From Deinococcus hopiensis KR-140 (GTDB lineage: Bacteria; Deinococcota; Deinococci; Deinococcales; Deinococcaceae): DNA of 64,000 bases. The translations under genes and the position numbers were made by a program. The stretch lies in NCBI GenBank assembly GCA_943327755.2, contig CALPYF020000023.1:3449-67448 (forward strand), read 5' to 3'. Within the stretch, counting starts at the first letter, position 1, and each line of letters begins with the position of its first letter. Below, in pieces: positions 48,666-56,340 of this stretch. A model generated the notes under the pieces. The model was not told where the DNA came from. It worked only from the letters and a program-made list of their open reading frames with translations, and did not search any database.

Positions 48666-49022
48666 TCAGCTGGCGTGGCGTTCGATGCGGGCCTGCCGGA
48701 GCGTTTCGGTGGTCAGGGCGTCCAGCAGGCGGATGACGGTCTGGCGGTCGCCGTTGGTGCAGCTTTCGGCCAACGAGTCGATGGTGGGGGTGGGGGCTGC
48801 GGGGCGCGTGGGACCGCGCAGCGCCTGCACCTGCCGCTCGTACTCGGCGGGCGTGATCTCACGCACGGGCCCCATGTTCCCCCGGATGACAGCGTGGTAG
48901 TAGATGGGGTCGGTGGTGTACCCGCCCATGAGGGGATTGAAGGCCTGGACGCTGATCAGGTCGTGCGTGGGCGTGGTGTCGAGGCGGACGGGGACCTGGC
49001 CGACGAGGTAGTAGGTGATCAT
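48666..49022 (-). CDS. Hypothetical protein, 118 aa
   Basis: ITYYLVGQVPVRLDTTPTHD, then GGYTTDPIYYHAVIRGNMGP and a helical C-terminus (DRQTVIRLLDALTTETLRQA). Coupled to the upstream gene by ATGA. No known motif. Confidence 0.7.
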   Translation of the reverse strand: MITYYLVGQVPVRLDTTPTHDLISVQAFNPLMGGYTTDPIYYHAVIRGNMGPVREITPAEYERQVQALRGPTRPAAPTPTIDSLAESCTNGDRQTVIRLLDALTTETLRQARIERHAS

Positions 49023-49625
49023 GTGGGGGCTCCGGCGGTGGGGAGAGTGAAGAAGTGCTGCACGACGCTCAGGCCGCTGGAGCAGTAGTTGACGCCCTCG
49101 TGGTTCGTGTTGGGGTGCTGCCTGCGCGTGGTGGTGAGCAGGATGGTCTCGACGCGGTCGTGGAGGCCGTCGCGGTGGAGTTGCTGGGCGACCTGCCCGG
49201 TGACGTCGCGGAGCCGGGCGCGCTGCCCGGGGCCGCCGCTCACTTCGGGGCCGTGAGCGAGGCCGGAGAGCGTCCAGGGCAGGGCGAGGGATTCGGCGAG
49301 GGTGGGCACCGCGCGGCCCGGTGGGATCAGGCTGAGGGTGACGCCGCCGCGTTCGTAGGTGGCGCGCCCGGTCTGCATCCATGCGCCGCTGGCGGTGCGG
49401 TAGGGTTGGCCGTGCTCGTGGGTGGGCACGTAGCCGAGGCGCAGCAGTTCACGCCGGGTGGGGTCGGCTTCGAGCACGGGGCGCATCAGGGCGCTGAGGG
49501 CGTCGTCGTTGGCGGTGCGCTGGGCGCTGAGTTCGGCGGTGGTCAGGTGCCGTGGGGGGGTGGTTGAGGGTCTGCCATTTGGCGTCGTGGGCCGCTTCGA
49601 TGGCGGCGAGGTCGGGGGCCGTCAC
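49019..49625 (-). pseudogene. Hypothetical protein gene with frameshift in a G7 run
   Basis: The start frame from GTG 49623-49625 (overlapping the prim-pol stop) reads MTAPDLAAIEAAHDAKWQTL then NHPP. At the C7/G7 homopolymer (49554-49560) the frame is lost, and the neighbouring frame continues coherently (LTTAELSAQRTANDDALSAL, MRPVLEADPTRRELLRLGYV). Six instead of seven bases would restore one protein of about 201 residues. A homopolymer of this kind suggests sequencing error or phase variation. Confidence 0.65.
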
Positions 49626-50602
49626 TGGCCGTACCCCCTCTGCCAGCCGCTGCGGGCGGCGCGGCGGTAGGCGCTGCGCACGGAGTCGGTGAATTCGCGC
49701 TCGGTGTAGGGGGACACGTCGCCCTTGGTGTCGCTGCTGGGAAAGAGGCTGACCAGGGTGGCGTGGCACATCAGGGTTTCACCTTCGGTGTAGCCGTTGT
49801 CGCGCATCTGGCAGGCGAACCAGAATCCGGCTTCGTTGCGGCCTTTGCCGCCCCAGGCGAGGTCTTCGGTGCGTTTGAGGATCGGGTCCAGGGGGGGGCG
49901 CTGGTCGTTGTCGCTGAAGGTGGGCGCGGCGACGTGGGTGGGTGCGGGGGCGGGCTGGGGGGCGGGTGGGGTCAGGCCGAGCACTTCGCGGAAGCGGCAG
50001 GCGCGTTCGCCGTCCATGAGGAGTTCGGGGATGGCGGCGATGGGGAGGAACTTGCGCTCCTCGGTGCGCTGGTACTGGCCTTTGCCGGTGATGGTGGTGG
50101 GGGGCAGGAGGATGTAGCCGCCGTCGCCGCGCACGTCGATGCCTGCGGGGAGGCGCAGGGCGTCGTCCTTGATGCCGCTGGCTTTCATGGTCTTGACGTG
50201 GTGGCCGGGGTGCTTGACGTAGATGTGCGCGCCGCCGGAGGGGGTCAGGACGTGGGGCCGCCAGTTCAGGTGCGCGAGGGTGCCCAGGCCGTCCTGATCG
50301 AAGTCGATGCCGACGATGCCGCTGATCTGGCCGGTGACGACGGCGAAGCCGGTGACGCCGTGCTGGGTGACCCATTCGGTCACTTCGGCTTCGGTGGCGC
50401 GGGTGGTCTGGAATTCGGCCCAGGTGGGGATGTTGATGGGGCGGCCGCCGCGCTCCTCGCGGCGGCTGTGGCCGGTGCCGTGCAGGGCGTGGAAGTGGGG
50501 TTTCTTGGCGCGGGGGCCGTCGGTGTTGACGGGGATGATGCTCAGGCCGCTGCCGAGGTAGCGCAGGGCGGTATCGAGAATCTGCGTGTGGGCGCGGTTC
50601 AT
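49622..50602 (-). CDS. Bifunctional primase-polymerase (prim-pol) replication protein, 326 aa
   Basis: An N-terminal prim-pol domain: GSGLSIIPVNTDGPRAKKPH, WVTQHGVTGFAVVTG, the catalytic GIVGIDFDQDG (Asp100, Asp102), TPSGGAHIYVKHPG (His126) and GIDVRGDGGYILLPP. These are the marks of the archaeo-eukaryotic primase superfamily used by plasmids and phages. No helicase domain is fused; the C-terminus has a PriCT-like helical region. It should prime or copy DNA during plasmid replication. First gene of a six-gene operon under promoter copy 20. Confidence 0.85.
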   Translation of the reverse strand: MNRAHTQILDTALRYLGSGLSIIPVNTDGPRAKKPHFHALHGTGHSRREERGGRPINIPTWAEFQTTRATEAEVTEWVTQHGVTGFAVVTGQISGIVGIDFDQDGLGTLAHLNWRPHVLTPSGGAHIYVKHPGHHVKTMKASGIKDDALRLPAGIDVRGDGGYILLPPTTITGKGQYQRTEERKFLPIAAIPELLMDGERACRFREVLGLTPPAPQPAPAPTHVAAPTFSDNDQRPPLDPILKRTEDLAWGGKGRNEAGFWFACQMRDNGYTEGETLMCHATLVSLFPSSDTKGDVSPYTEREFTDSVRSAYRRAARSGWQRGYGQ

Positions 50603-50615
50603 GAATCCTCCGAGT

Positions 50616-50671
50616 GGGGCCTTGCTTCCCCTTTGTTTAGAAGTTTACCACGTATCGTATCAGGGGTGCAA
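50616..50671 (-). promoter_or_regulatory. Promoter-leader module, copy 20
   Basis: -35 TTGCAC (50666-50671), 18 bp spacer ending CGTGG, -10 TAAACT (50642-50647). The leader hairpin at 50616-50631 has a GGGG/CCCC stem and the variant loop AAGCAAGG. It drives the prim-pol operon. Confidence 0.85.
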
Positions 50672-50763
50672 GCCCGTGCACTGCGTCTGACACGCGCGCA
50701 GCCCGGGACGCGCCCACCCCTGCCCGGCCACCGGCGCCGCCGGGCGCGCCCACCCACCTTCAC

Positions 50764-50810
50764 CCCTCACAGGATCTGTTCCGCCGCGCCCGGCGCCCAC
50801 CTCCAGCCCC
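50764..50810. repeat. Upstream element, copy A
   Basis: CCCTCACAGG, then GTTC-x-GCC and CGCCCACCTCCA occur in the same order and spacing at 56232-56280. Both copies lie about 90-140 bp upstream of the -35 of a module promoter (copies 20 and 23). Confidence 0.4.
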
Positions 50811-50861
50811 GGCACGTCACCTGCGCTTGCCCCTGAGCGTGTGATCGGTCACCATTCCAGC

Positions 50862-51467
50862 ATGGACGTGCTGCCCCCAGCCCGCGCCGCGGGTAAACCC
50901 ACCGCGCCGCCGCTGTCCCCTTTCCCTCCCCTCAAGCCAGGCTTCCGCAGCCCGGCCGCCCTGTGGCAGGAGTACCACGCCCTTCCGAAAGCGCCCCTGA
51001 TCGTCACCCTGCGCCCCGCCCTGCCCCTGCCCTCCCCTGCGAACCTCGACGCGCTGCTCGCCACGGCCGTGCTGCAGACCGAAGCGAGCCGCTGGCACCT
51101 GAACGACCGCCGCGAACGCGCCTGGGTCATCCCGCTGCCGCTCGCGCTCGTGGACGTGGTGCAGGTGCAGCGCGACCCGGACGCCCGCCTGCCCGTCTGG
51201 GCCACCTCCCCACTCCTGCCTGAAGGTGACGGGCTCGAGGCGGTCTGCCTGGGACACCTCGCCACCGTGCGGGGCCTGCTGCGCCACGTGCGGCAGGTGG
51301 GGCACGTGCCCGTCAGTGCCTGGACCGTGCGCGCCGCGACCATCGAGGTCAATGTCGCGCTGGAAGCGATCCTGGAGACCCGGCCGCGCCCCGCGGCGCG
51401 CGGGCACAGCTGGGGCGGCTTCACTCCGCCGTACTGGCACCGGCCCTGGCACCAGCCGCTGGCCTGA
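50862..51467 (+). CDS. Hypothetical protein, possibly Csf3/Cas5-like, 201 aa
   Basis: Plus-strand single gene. APLIVTLRPALPLPSPANLD then ALLATAVLQTEASRW, WVIPLPLALVDVVQVQ, and an ending GGFTPPYWHRPWHQP. The early LDALLA stretch, central PLPL and the terminal PPYW recall Cas5/Csf3-type RAMP proteins of plasmid type IV systems, but this is recollection of pattern only. No other cas gene or array is present. The 3' end overlaps the convergent gene at 51421 by 47 bp. Confidence 0.55.
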   Translation: MDVLPPARAAGKPTAPPLSPFPPLKPGFRSPAALWQEYHALPKAPLIVTLRPALPLPSPANLDALLATAVLQTEASRWHLNDRRERAWVIPLPLALVDVVQVQRDPDARLPVWATSPLLPEGDGLEAVCLGHLATVRGLLRHVRQVGHVPVSAWTVRAATIEVNVALEAILETRPRPAARGHSWGGFTPPYWHRPWHQPLA

Positions 51468-52203
51468 GGGGCAGGGCGTCCATCGCCGCGCGCAGCGCCA
51501 CGACCAGGCCGCTGCGCTGCGCGGCCCGGTCACTCAGCACCGAGGCCGCGTTCTCGTCTCCCAGCAGCGCGAGTTCATCCCAGCGGTACAGGTCCGTGGT
51601 CTGCCGGTACCCGGCCGGCGACAGGGACGCGAGGAACCGCTGCCCGGCTTCCTCCAGCGCCGCCATGGCCGGCGCCCGGTTGCGCCGGTACCCGGCCGGC
51701 AAGGGCCGCCCCCGCAGGAACTCGTCCAGTTCCGGCCCGAGATCGAGCGGCGCCCCGCGCGACTCGACCGTGAGACTCCGGCTGAAGTGCGCCCGGTGCC
51801 GCACGTGCGGCTCGTCCAGGTGGTACCAGGTGGTGCTGAACTGCATGTCGTGCCGGATCAGGTAATCGATCGCCGCGTAGTGCGCGTGGTCATGGTCGCC
51901 GATGTAGGTCACTGGGAGGTCCTCGCCGCGCTGCACGGCCTCCACGAGCGCGTGCCACTGCGCGACCAGCACGCGGGCCTCCTCCAGGTAGGGGCGCAGG
52001 CGCCCGGTACGTTCCTGGTCGTCCGCAGCGGCCAGGGCGTGGAAGTCCGCGCGCCGCATGGCTTTCCAGGGGCGGGGTGGCAGATCCGGGTAGGCCAGCT
52101 GCACCTCGGTGCGGTTCTGCCGCGCCGGGTAGAAATGCAGGGTGAACGGAAGGCCCCCGGTGGCGTCGTGGCAACTGCTGAGCGTGCGGGTCACGCCGCC
52201 CAT
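51421..52203 (-). CDS. Hypothetical protein, 260 aa
   Basis: GDHDHAHYAAIDYLIRHDMQ and TWYHLDEPHVRHRAHFSR give a His/Asp-rich core that could bind metal. The rest is helical. It follows the 52238 gene by 34 bp and may be the last gene of the copy-21 operon. No family recognised. Confidence 0.7.
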   Translation of the reverse strand: MGGVTRTLSSCHDATGGLPFTLHFYPARQNRTEVQLAYPDLPPRPWKAMRRADFHALAAADDQERTGRLRPYLEEARVLVAQWHALVEAVQRGEDLPVTYIGDHDHAHYAAIDYLIRHDMQFSTTWYHLDEPHVRHRAHFSRSLTVESRGAPLDLGPELDEFLRGRPLPAGYRRNRAPAMAALEEAGQRFLASLSPAGYRQTTDLYRWDELALLGDENAASVLSDRAAQRSGLVVALRAAMDALPLRPAAGARAGASTAE

Positions 52204-52237
52204 GCTGCCACAGGCCGCGCGGCCGCCTTGACGCAGA

Positions 52238-52903
52238 TCAGCGCTTGACGGGCGGCTGCCCCAGGGCGGCGCGCACGCGGTCTTCAGCCTCGTCGAAGAC
52301 CTTGCCGTACTTCTCGATGGTCTGGCGGAGTTTGGGCAGACGCGCCCGCAGCCACGCGTCGGTCTCGGCGGCTTTCTCCAGGTCTTGCAGGCGCAGCTCG
52401 CGCTTGTGCGCCTTCTCCAAGCGCTTGCGGTCGAAATTGATGGCGGTCACGATGCCCGGCGAGTGCCAGTTCTGGATGCACTCACTGCCGACCCGGATGG
52501 TCCGGCCGGTCACCGTGTTGGTCAGTTCGAACCAGTAGTGGACTTTCAGGCAGCCGCACAGGTCGCACACGAGGGCGGTCATGGAGCGCCCGGCGCTGCG
52601 GCCGTACCTCCATTCCCGTACCGCCTCGTGCCACTCCTGGGCGACGCTGTGCCGCAGCAGGCCGCCGTGCATGCGAACGGCGTACGTCCGCGCGTGAGGC
52701 ACGGACGCTTCGAGCGGATCGAAGCCGGCGGCGTCGTAGGCGACCATCGCGTCGGTGACGGCCTCGTGAGCGGCCGCGAGGGCGGCGGGGGCGGCTTTGG
52801 ATTTCCGGAGGTGGTCTTCGCGCTTCAGGGCGTCCATCAGGCGGGCGTGCAGGAGGCGGGGGCTGGGCGTGGGGGCCGCTGGGGTGGGGGCAGGTGGCTG
52901 CAT
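52238..52903 (-). CDS. Zinc-ribbon protein with coiled-coil tail, 221 aa
   Basis: A central treble CDLCGCLKVHYWFELTNTVT then IRVGSECIQNWH is a zinc-ribbon type known from phage and plasmid proteins (C-x2-CG ... VGSEC). The C-terminal 70 residues form a charged coiled coil (DRKRLEKAHKRELRLQDLEK). The N-terminus is Pro/Ala rich. Likely binds nucleic acid or another plasmid protein. Third gene of the copy-21 operon. Confidence 0.75.
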   Translation of the reverse strand: MQPPAPTPAAPTPSPRLLHARLMDALKREDHLRKSKAAPAALAAAHEAVTDAMVAYDAAGFDPLEASVPHARTYAVRMHGGLLRHSVAQEWHEAVREWRYGRSAGRSMTALVCDLCGCLKVHYWFELTNTVTGRTIRVGSECIQNWHSPGIVTAINFDRKRLEKAHKRELRLQDLEKAAETDAWLRARLPKLRQTIEKYGKVFDEAEDRVRAALGQPPVKR

Positions 52904-52955
52904 GGGCTCTCCGGGGGGCGGGACGGGGGCGGCGCGCGCCCCGTCCCGGCAGGGG

Positions 52956-53462
52956 TCAGGCGCGCGGCAGCGCGGGCAGGGGGGTGTCCGTGAGGGGCAG
53001 CAGGGCCAGGGCGACGTAGCGGGCGTACGCGCGGCTCAGGTCGGCGGCCCACGTGCGTGAACTGAGGTAGGCCAGCGCGTCGTCTTCCTGGTCGCTGTAC
53101 CAGTCGCTGATAGGCATGCACAGCAGCCGCCCCGGGTCGGAGTGGGTGACGAGCTGGAAGCGCGTCACGTCGCCGTCATCCGAGTCTGCCGCGCGGTCGA
53201 TGGCGCGGTTGGCTTCGCGTTCGAACGCCGCCCAGGGGAGGCAGGGTTCGGCGGCGTCGTCGTCGGCGCTGATGGCGGTGTAGACGCCGCATCCGTAGGC
53301 GGCGGCGCTGATCAGGTCGAGCGCGTCGGCTTCGGTGGGGTCGGCGTCCGTGGCGGGGCCGTGCTCGCGCCCGGCGGTGTCGAGGTAGGTGAGGGCGGCG
53401 TGCACGGCGGCGTAGGCGGCGGCGGCGAGGGTGGCGTGGGTGCGGGGTGCGGCTGCGGTCAT
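52956..53462 (-). CDS. Hypothetical acidic protein, 168 aa
   Basis: Strongly acidic (ATDADPTEADALDLISAAAY, AADSDDGDVTRFQLVTHSD), helical. Acidic small proteins of this kind sometimes mimic DNA, as in antirestriction proteins; that is speculation here. Second gene of the copy-21 operon. Confidence 0.7.
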   Translation of the reverse strand: MTAAAPRTHATLAAAAYAAVHAALTYLDTAGREHGPATDADPTEADALDLISAAAYGCGVYTAISADDDAAEPCLPWAAFEREANRAIDRAADSDDGDVTRFQLVTHSDPGRLLCMPISDWYSDQEDDALAYLSSRTWAADLSRAYARYVALALLPLTDTPLPALPRA

Positions 53463-53510
53463 GTCGGCCTCCGGTGTGGGGGGCGCGTGTGGGCGCGCCC
53501 CGGTGGGGGG

Positions 53511-53774
53511 TCAGTTGCTGAGGTCGGCGGCGCAGTCCTGGCACAGTCCGCCCCAGGTCGCGGGGACCGCGCAGCCCCGGCGGCACTGGCCGAGCTGGAC
53601 GCGTTCGGCGGTGGCGCGGTCGCGCAGGACGGTGGCCTGGGCGTGGCGGATGCGGGCGAGGGACTGGAGGCGGGGGGTGTGGGCGCTGCCCATCTGGGCG
53701 GCGTTGCCAGCGGCGATGCTGGCCTGAGCGGCGCGGCGGGCGGCGTCGGTGTGGAGGGTTTCAGTGAGGGTCAT
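53511..53774 (-). CDS. Small protein with C-terminal Cys cluster, 87 aa
   Basis: A helical N-terminal part (ARIRHAQATVLRDRATAERV) ends in QCRRGCAVPATWGGLCQDCA, a C-x3-C ... C-x2-C zinc site. First gene of the copy-21 operon; the start follows the conserved leader exactly. Confidence 0.75.
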   Translation of the reverse strand: MTLTETLHTDAARRAAQASIAAGNAAQMGSAHTPRLQSLARIRHAQATVLRDRATAERVQLGQCRRGCAVPATWGGLCQDCAADLSN

Positions 53775-53789
53775 GTGGGCTCCTTCGCT

Positions 53790-53847
53790 GGGGGTCTTGC
53801 CTCCCCCAACTGTCAAAAGTTTACCACGCATCCTATAAAAATTGCAA
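53790..53847 (-). promoter_or_regulatory. Promoter-leader module, copy 21
   Basis: -35 TTGCAA (53842-53847), 18 bp spacer ending CGTGG, -10 TAAACT (53818-53823). The leader hairpin at 53790-53807 has a GGGGG/CCCCC stem and AGGCAAGA loop. Confidence 0.9.
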
Positions 53848-53908
53848 GAGAATGCGCGCCGCGCTCCAGACCGGACCGTGACGCGCCCCCCTGCGGACAC
53901 GGCGCGGC

Positions 53909-54580
53909 TTACGGCGCCGCCTGGTCGGCGCGGGGCAGCAGCCTCAGGTCCTTCAGGTCACGGGTGAGCCGCCGCACCTGCGCGCCGTGGACGTGCGGCA
54001 GCGTCAACACGAGGCCCGCCAGGACGCCCGTCAGCACCACGAGGATCAGGAAGATCTGCCCGGCCAGCTCGAAGGCCGCGGCCACGTCCGGTGAGGCCGG
54101 AAAGCCCAGCCCGGCGGGCGCCGCGCCGCTCACCATCAGGCCGCCGCAGGACAGCGCGGCGCACCCGAACAGACGCAGCTGGAACGCCGGGGCAGCCGCG
54201 CCCGCGCGGGCGAGCAGCGTGACCCGGTGCAGGCGGGCGCGGACACGGGCCGGAACCGGCAGACCCTGCAGGGCCTGCGGCGCCGGCGGCGTCAGGGGCA
54301 GCGTGACGCGGTCGTCCGGGTCGAGGGTGGCCCAGGTGCCGCCGGGCAGGCGCCGCTCGACGCGCGTGGCCGTGGCGCGCAGGGCGTGGCCCCGCAGCCG
54401 GACGTGCAGGGTTCCGGGACCGGCGCGCAGGTCCGTCAGGGGCGCGCCGCAGCGCTGGCCCGCTTCGAGCAGCCGGTCATAGGCGCGCGTGAATTCGGCC
54501 GCTGCGCGCCCGTCCTGGGCGCTCAGGCGCCCGCGTTCCTGAGGGCTCAGGTCCTGCCGGGTGGGGTGGGGGTGACGCAT
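53909..54580 (-). CDS. Membrane protein with two C-terminal helices, 223 aa
   Basis: The N-terminal 120 residues are cytoplasmic and charged. Two hydrophobic segments follow (LRLFGCAALSCGGLMVSGAA region and IFLILVVLTGVLAGLVLTL), with a short basic tail. Isolated from the upstream gene by a 19-bp stem hairpin, so it probably has its own promoter. No family recognised. Confidence 0.7.
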   Translation of the reverse strand: MRHPHPTRQDLSPQERGRLSAQDGRAAAEFTRAYDRLLEAGQRCGAPLTDLRAGPGTLHVRLRGHALRATATRVERRLPGGTWATLDPDDRVTLPLTPPAPQALQGLPVPARVRARLHRVTLLARAGAAAPAFQLRLFGCAALSCGGLMVSGAAPAGLGFPASPDVAAAFELAGQIFLILVVLTGVLAGLVLTLPHVHGAQVRRLTRDLKDLRLLPRADQAAP

Positions 54581-54646
54581 GGGGGACGCTCCTTGGGGCG
54601 GGTGTGGGGGCCTTCGGCCGCTCGATGCTACGCCGGGTGAGGCGGC

Positions 54647-54700
54647 GCGCGCCACGCAGGACGGGGCGCGCCGCACCGGCTCCCGTCCTGCGTGGCGCGC
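54647..54700. terminator. Very strong hairpin with 19-bp stem
   Basis: GCGCGCCACGCAGGACGGG pairs perfectly with its complement across a 16-nt loop, just after the stop at 54706 of the DUF6573 gene. Terminator of the copy-22 unit. Confidence 0.75.
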
Positions 54701-54705
54701 TGGCC

Positions 54706-55170
54706 TTATTCCACGGGGCGGCCGGTGGCGTGCGGGCGGCTGATGGTCACGACCGGCTCGAAGTGGTCACCCGGGCCCACACTGACGGTCACCTGCACGA
54801 GCTGCGCGTCCCGACTGACGCCGTCCCGGGGTTGGCAGCAGAAGGTGTGGACGGGCTGCTCGTCGGTGACGCGGCGGGCCTTCATGGCGACGGCGAGGGT
54901 GTACAGCAGGTCCCACAGGCGGCCCCGCTCGTCACCCCAGCCGCCCTGGGCGGCGCGGTCCTCGGCGCTCCAGCGGACGAACTGATCGTGCACCTCGCGG
55001 GTGAGGGCGACCGGCCAGATGAAGCCCGCCTCGCGGCCGAGGTCGCCCGCGTCCACGAGGGTGCCGTCCGTGAGGGCGTCGGCGCGGGTGTAGGTGCTGA
55101 TCGGCTCGCCGTAGAAGTCGGTGAGGCGCTGGGATTCGGCGATGGCGTCGGCGGGGCAGTAGTCCGGCAT
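54706..55170 (-). CDS. DUF6573 family protein, 154 aa
   Basis: ISTYTRADALTDGTLVDAGD, then LGREAGFIWPVALTREVHDQ and GRLWDLLYTLAVAMKA follow the DUF6573 pattern seen on many actinobacterial and Deinococcus plasmids and phages. The biochemical role is not known. It often travels with ArdC-like genes, as here. Single gene under promoter copy 22. Confidence 0.75.
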   Translation of the reverse strand: MPDYCPADAIAESQRLTDFYGEPISTYTRADALTDGTLVDAGDLGREAGFIWPVALTREVHDQFVRWSAEDRAAQGGWGDERGRLWDLLYTLAVAMKARRVTDEQPVHTFCCQPRDGVSRDAQLVQVTVSVGPGDHFEPVVTISRPHATGRPVE

Positions 55171-55184
55171 AGGGCTCCTTCGCT

Positions 55185-55242
55185 GGGGGTCTTGCCGCCC
55201 CCAACTACTAGAAGTTTACCACGCTTTATAGAAGGCTGTCAA
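55185..55242 (-). promoter_or_regulatory. Promoter-leader module, copy 22
   Basis: Consensus -35 TTGACA (55237-55242), 18 bp spacer ending CGTGG, -10 TAAACT (55213-55218). The leader hairpin at 55185-55202 has a GGGGG/CCCCC stem and CGGCAAGA loop. Confidence 0.95.
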
Positions 55243-55276
55243 CGTTCGCCAAGCTGGAAAACATCGGCCCAGACGA

Positions 55277-55660
55277 TCAAATCACGCAAGGGGGGAACGT
55301 GGCGCGCAGATACGGGCCGTGGGGCTGAAGCAGGTCGGCCATGGCGGCCGCCTCGCTGCGCCGCACGCCGCTCCGGCACCAGCCTTCCCCCTCCGGCGTC
55401 CAGCCGTAGGCGGTCAGCACCTCCGGCGCGTCCGCGAAGGTCCGCAGGGGCGTGTCGAAGGGGCCGCGCAGCACGTAGCGCGGGGCGGCCACGCCGTGAA
55501 TCTCGAAGCGGTAGCCGTCGCCCTCGCCGTCCAGATGCCCCAGGTAGAGCGCGTCCGCCTGGGCGACCTGGAGCGCGCGCGCCAGATCCGCGCGGGTCGC
55601 GCCGGTCACCGTGAGGGTCAGGCGCAGCGGCGCGCCGGGGGTGGGTGGGGTCTCGGTCAT
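55277..55660 (-). CDS. Hypothetical protein, 127 aa
   Basis: Second gene of the copy-23 operon. APLRLTLTVTGATRADLARA, then YRFEIHGVAAPRYVLRG and a C-terminal LLQPHGPYLRATFPPCVI. Small alpha/beta protein with an ACT- or RAM-like strand-helix start; no family assigned. Confidence 0.7.
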   Translation of the reverse strand: MTETPPTPGAPLRLTLTVTGATRADLARALQVAQADALYLGHLDGEGDGYRFEIHGVAAPRYVLRGPFDTPLRTFADAPEVLTAYGWTPEGEGWCRSGVRRSEAAAMADLLQPHGPYLRATFPPCVI

Positions 55661-55730
55661 GGGGGGCCCTCCAGGGGCGCGCCCGGCCCCCCGCGTCCGG
55701 GTGGACAGGCGGGGGGCCGGGCGGGTGGGG

Positions 55731-56069
55731 TCAGATCGTGCCGGTAAAGATGCGGATGCGCTGGCGCGCGGCGTCCCAGTCCAGTTTGGTCAGGGTGACT
55801 GCGAGGGTCGCGGCGGTCAGGGCGTCCTCGGCGCGGTCCACGGCGTCCTGCTCGCCGGTCAGGGCCAGCAGCAGGTTGGCCTTGCGGGCGGCCTCGTTGC
55901 CCCCCTCGACCCCGGCGCTCAGCTTGGTGCTGTGCGCGGCGACGTAGGCGCGCCGGGCGGTCACGGCGGCGGCCGCTGCGGCGCCCTGCGCTTCCAGGGC
56001 GGCGCGGTGCGCGGCGTGCGCGGCGTCAAGGGTCTCGGTCAGGTGGGCGGGGGTCAGGGTGCTGGTCAT
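55731..56069 (-). CDS. Hypothetical helical protein, 112 aa
   Basis: First gene of the copy-23 operon. Almost entirely helical, Ala-rich coiled-coil type (AHLTETLDAAHAAHRAALEA, EDALTAATLAVTLTKLDWD). No known motif. Confidence 0.75.
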   Translation of the reverse strand: MTSTLTPAHLTETLDAAHAAHRAALEAQGAAAAAAVTARRAYVAAHSTKLSAGVEGGNEAARKANLLLALTGEQDAVDRAEDALTAATLAVTLTKLDWDAARQRIRIFTGTI

Positions 56070-56086
56070 GGTGGGCTCCTTCGCTG

Positions 56087-56144
56087 GGGGTCTTGCCTCC
56101 CCTCAACTGCCCAAAGTTTACCACGCATTATGTAAAACTGTCAA
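56087..56144 (-). promoter_or_regulatory. Promoter-leader module, copy 23
   Basis: Consensus -35 TTGACA (56139-56144), 18 bp spacer ending CGTGG, -10 TAAACT (56115-56120). The leader hairpin at 56087-56102 has a GGGG/CCCC stem and AGGCAAGA loop. Confidence 0.95.
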
Positions 56145-56231
56145 ACTCTGCGCGGCGTCAATCGAGCGCCCACACGGGTTTTTTCCCCGTCCGTCCCTTC
56201 CAGCGCACCCACCCGCCACCCACCCGCCGCC

Positions 56232-56280
56232 CCCTCACAGGTGCCGTTCTGCCCGGCGCGCCGCCGCCCACCTCCACCCG
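56232..56280. repeat. Upstream element, copy B
   Basis: A diverged second copy of the element at 50764-50810, in the same position relative to a module promoter. It lies in a stretch of about 200 bp without genes between promoter copy 23 and the ArdC gene stop. Confidence 0.4.
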
Positions 56281-56340
56281 GGCGGCCCCCTCTCCCCTGC
56301 CCGCGCGCCGGGGCCCTGATCTCCCGGCGCGCCTGGGCCG

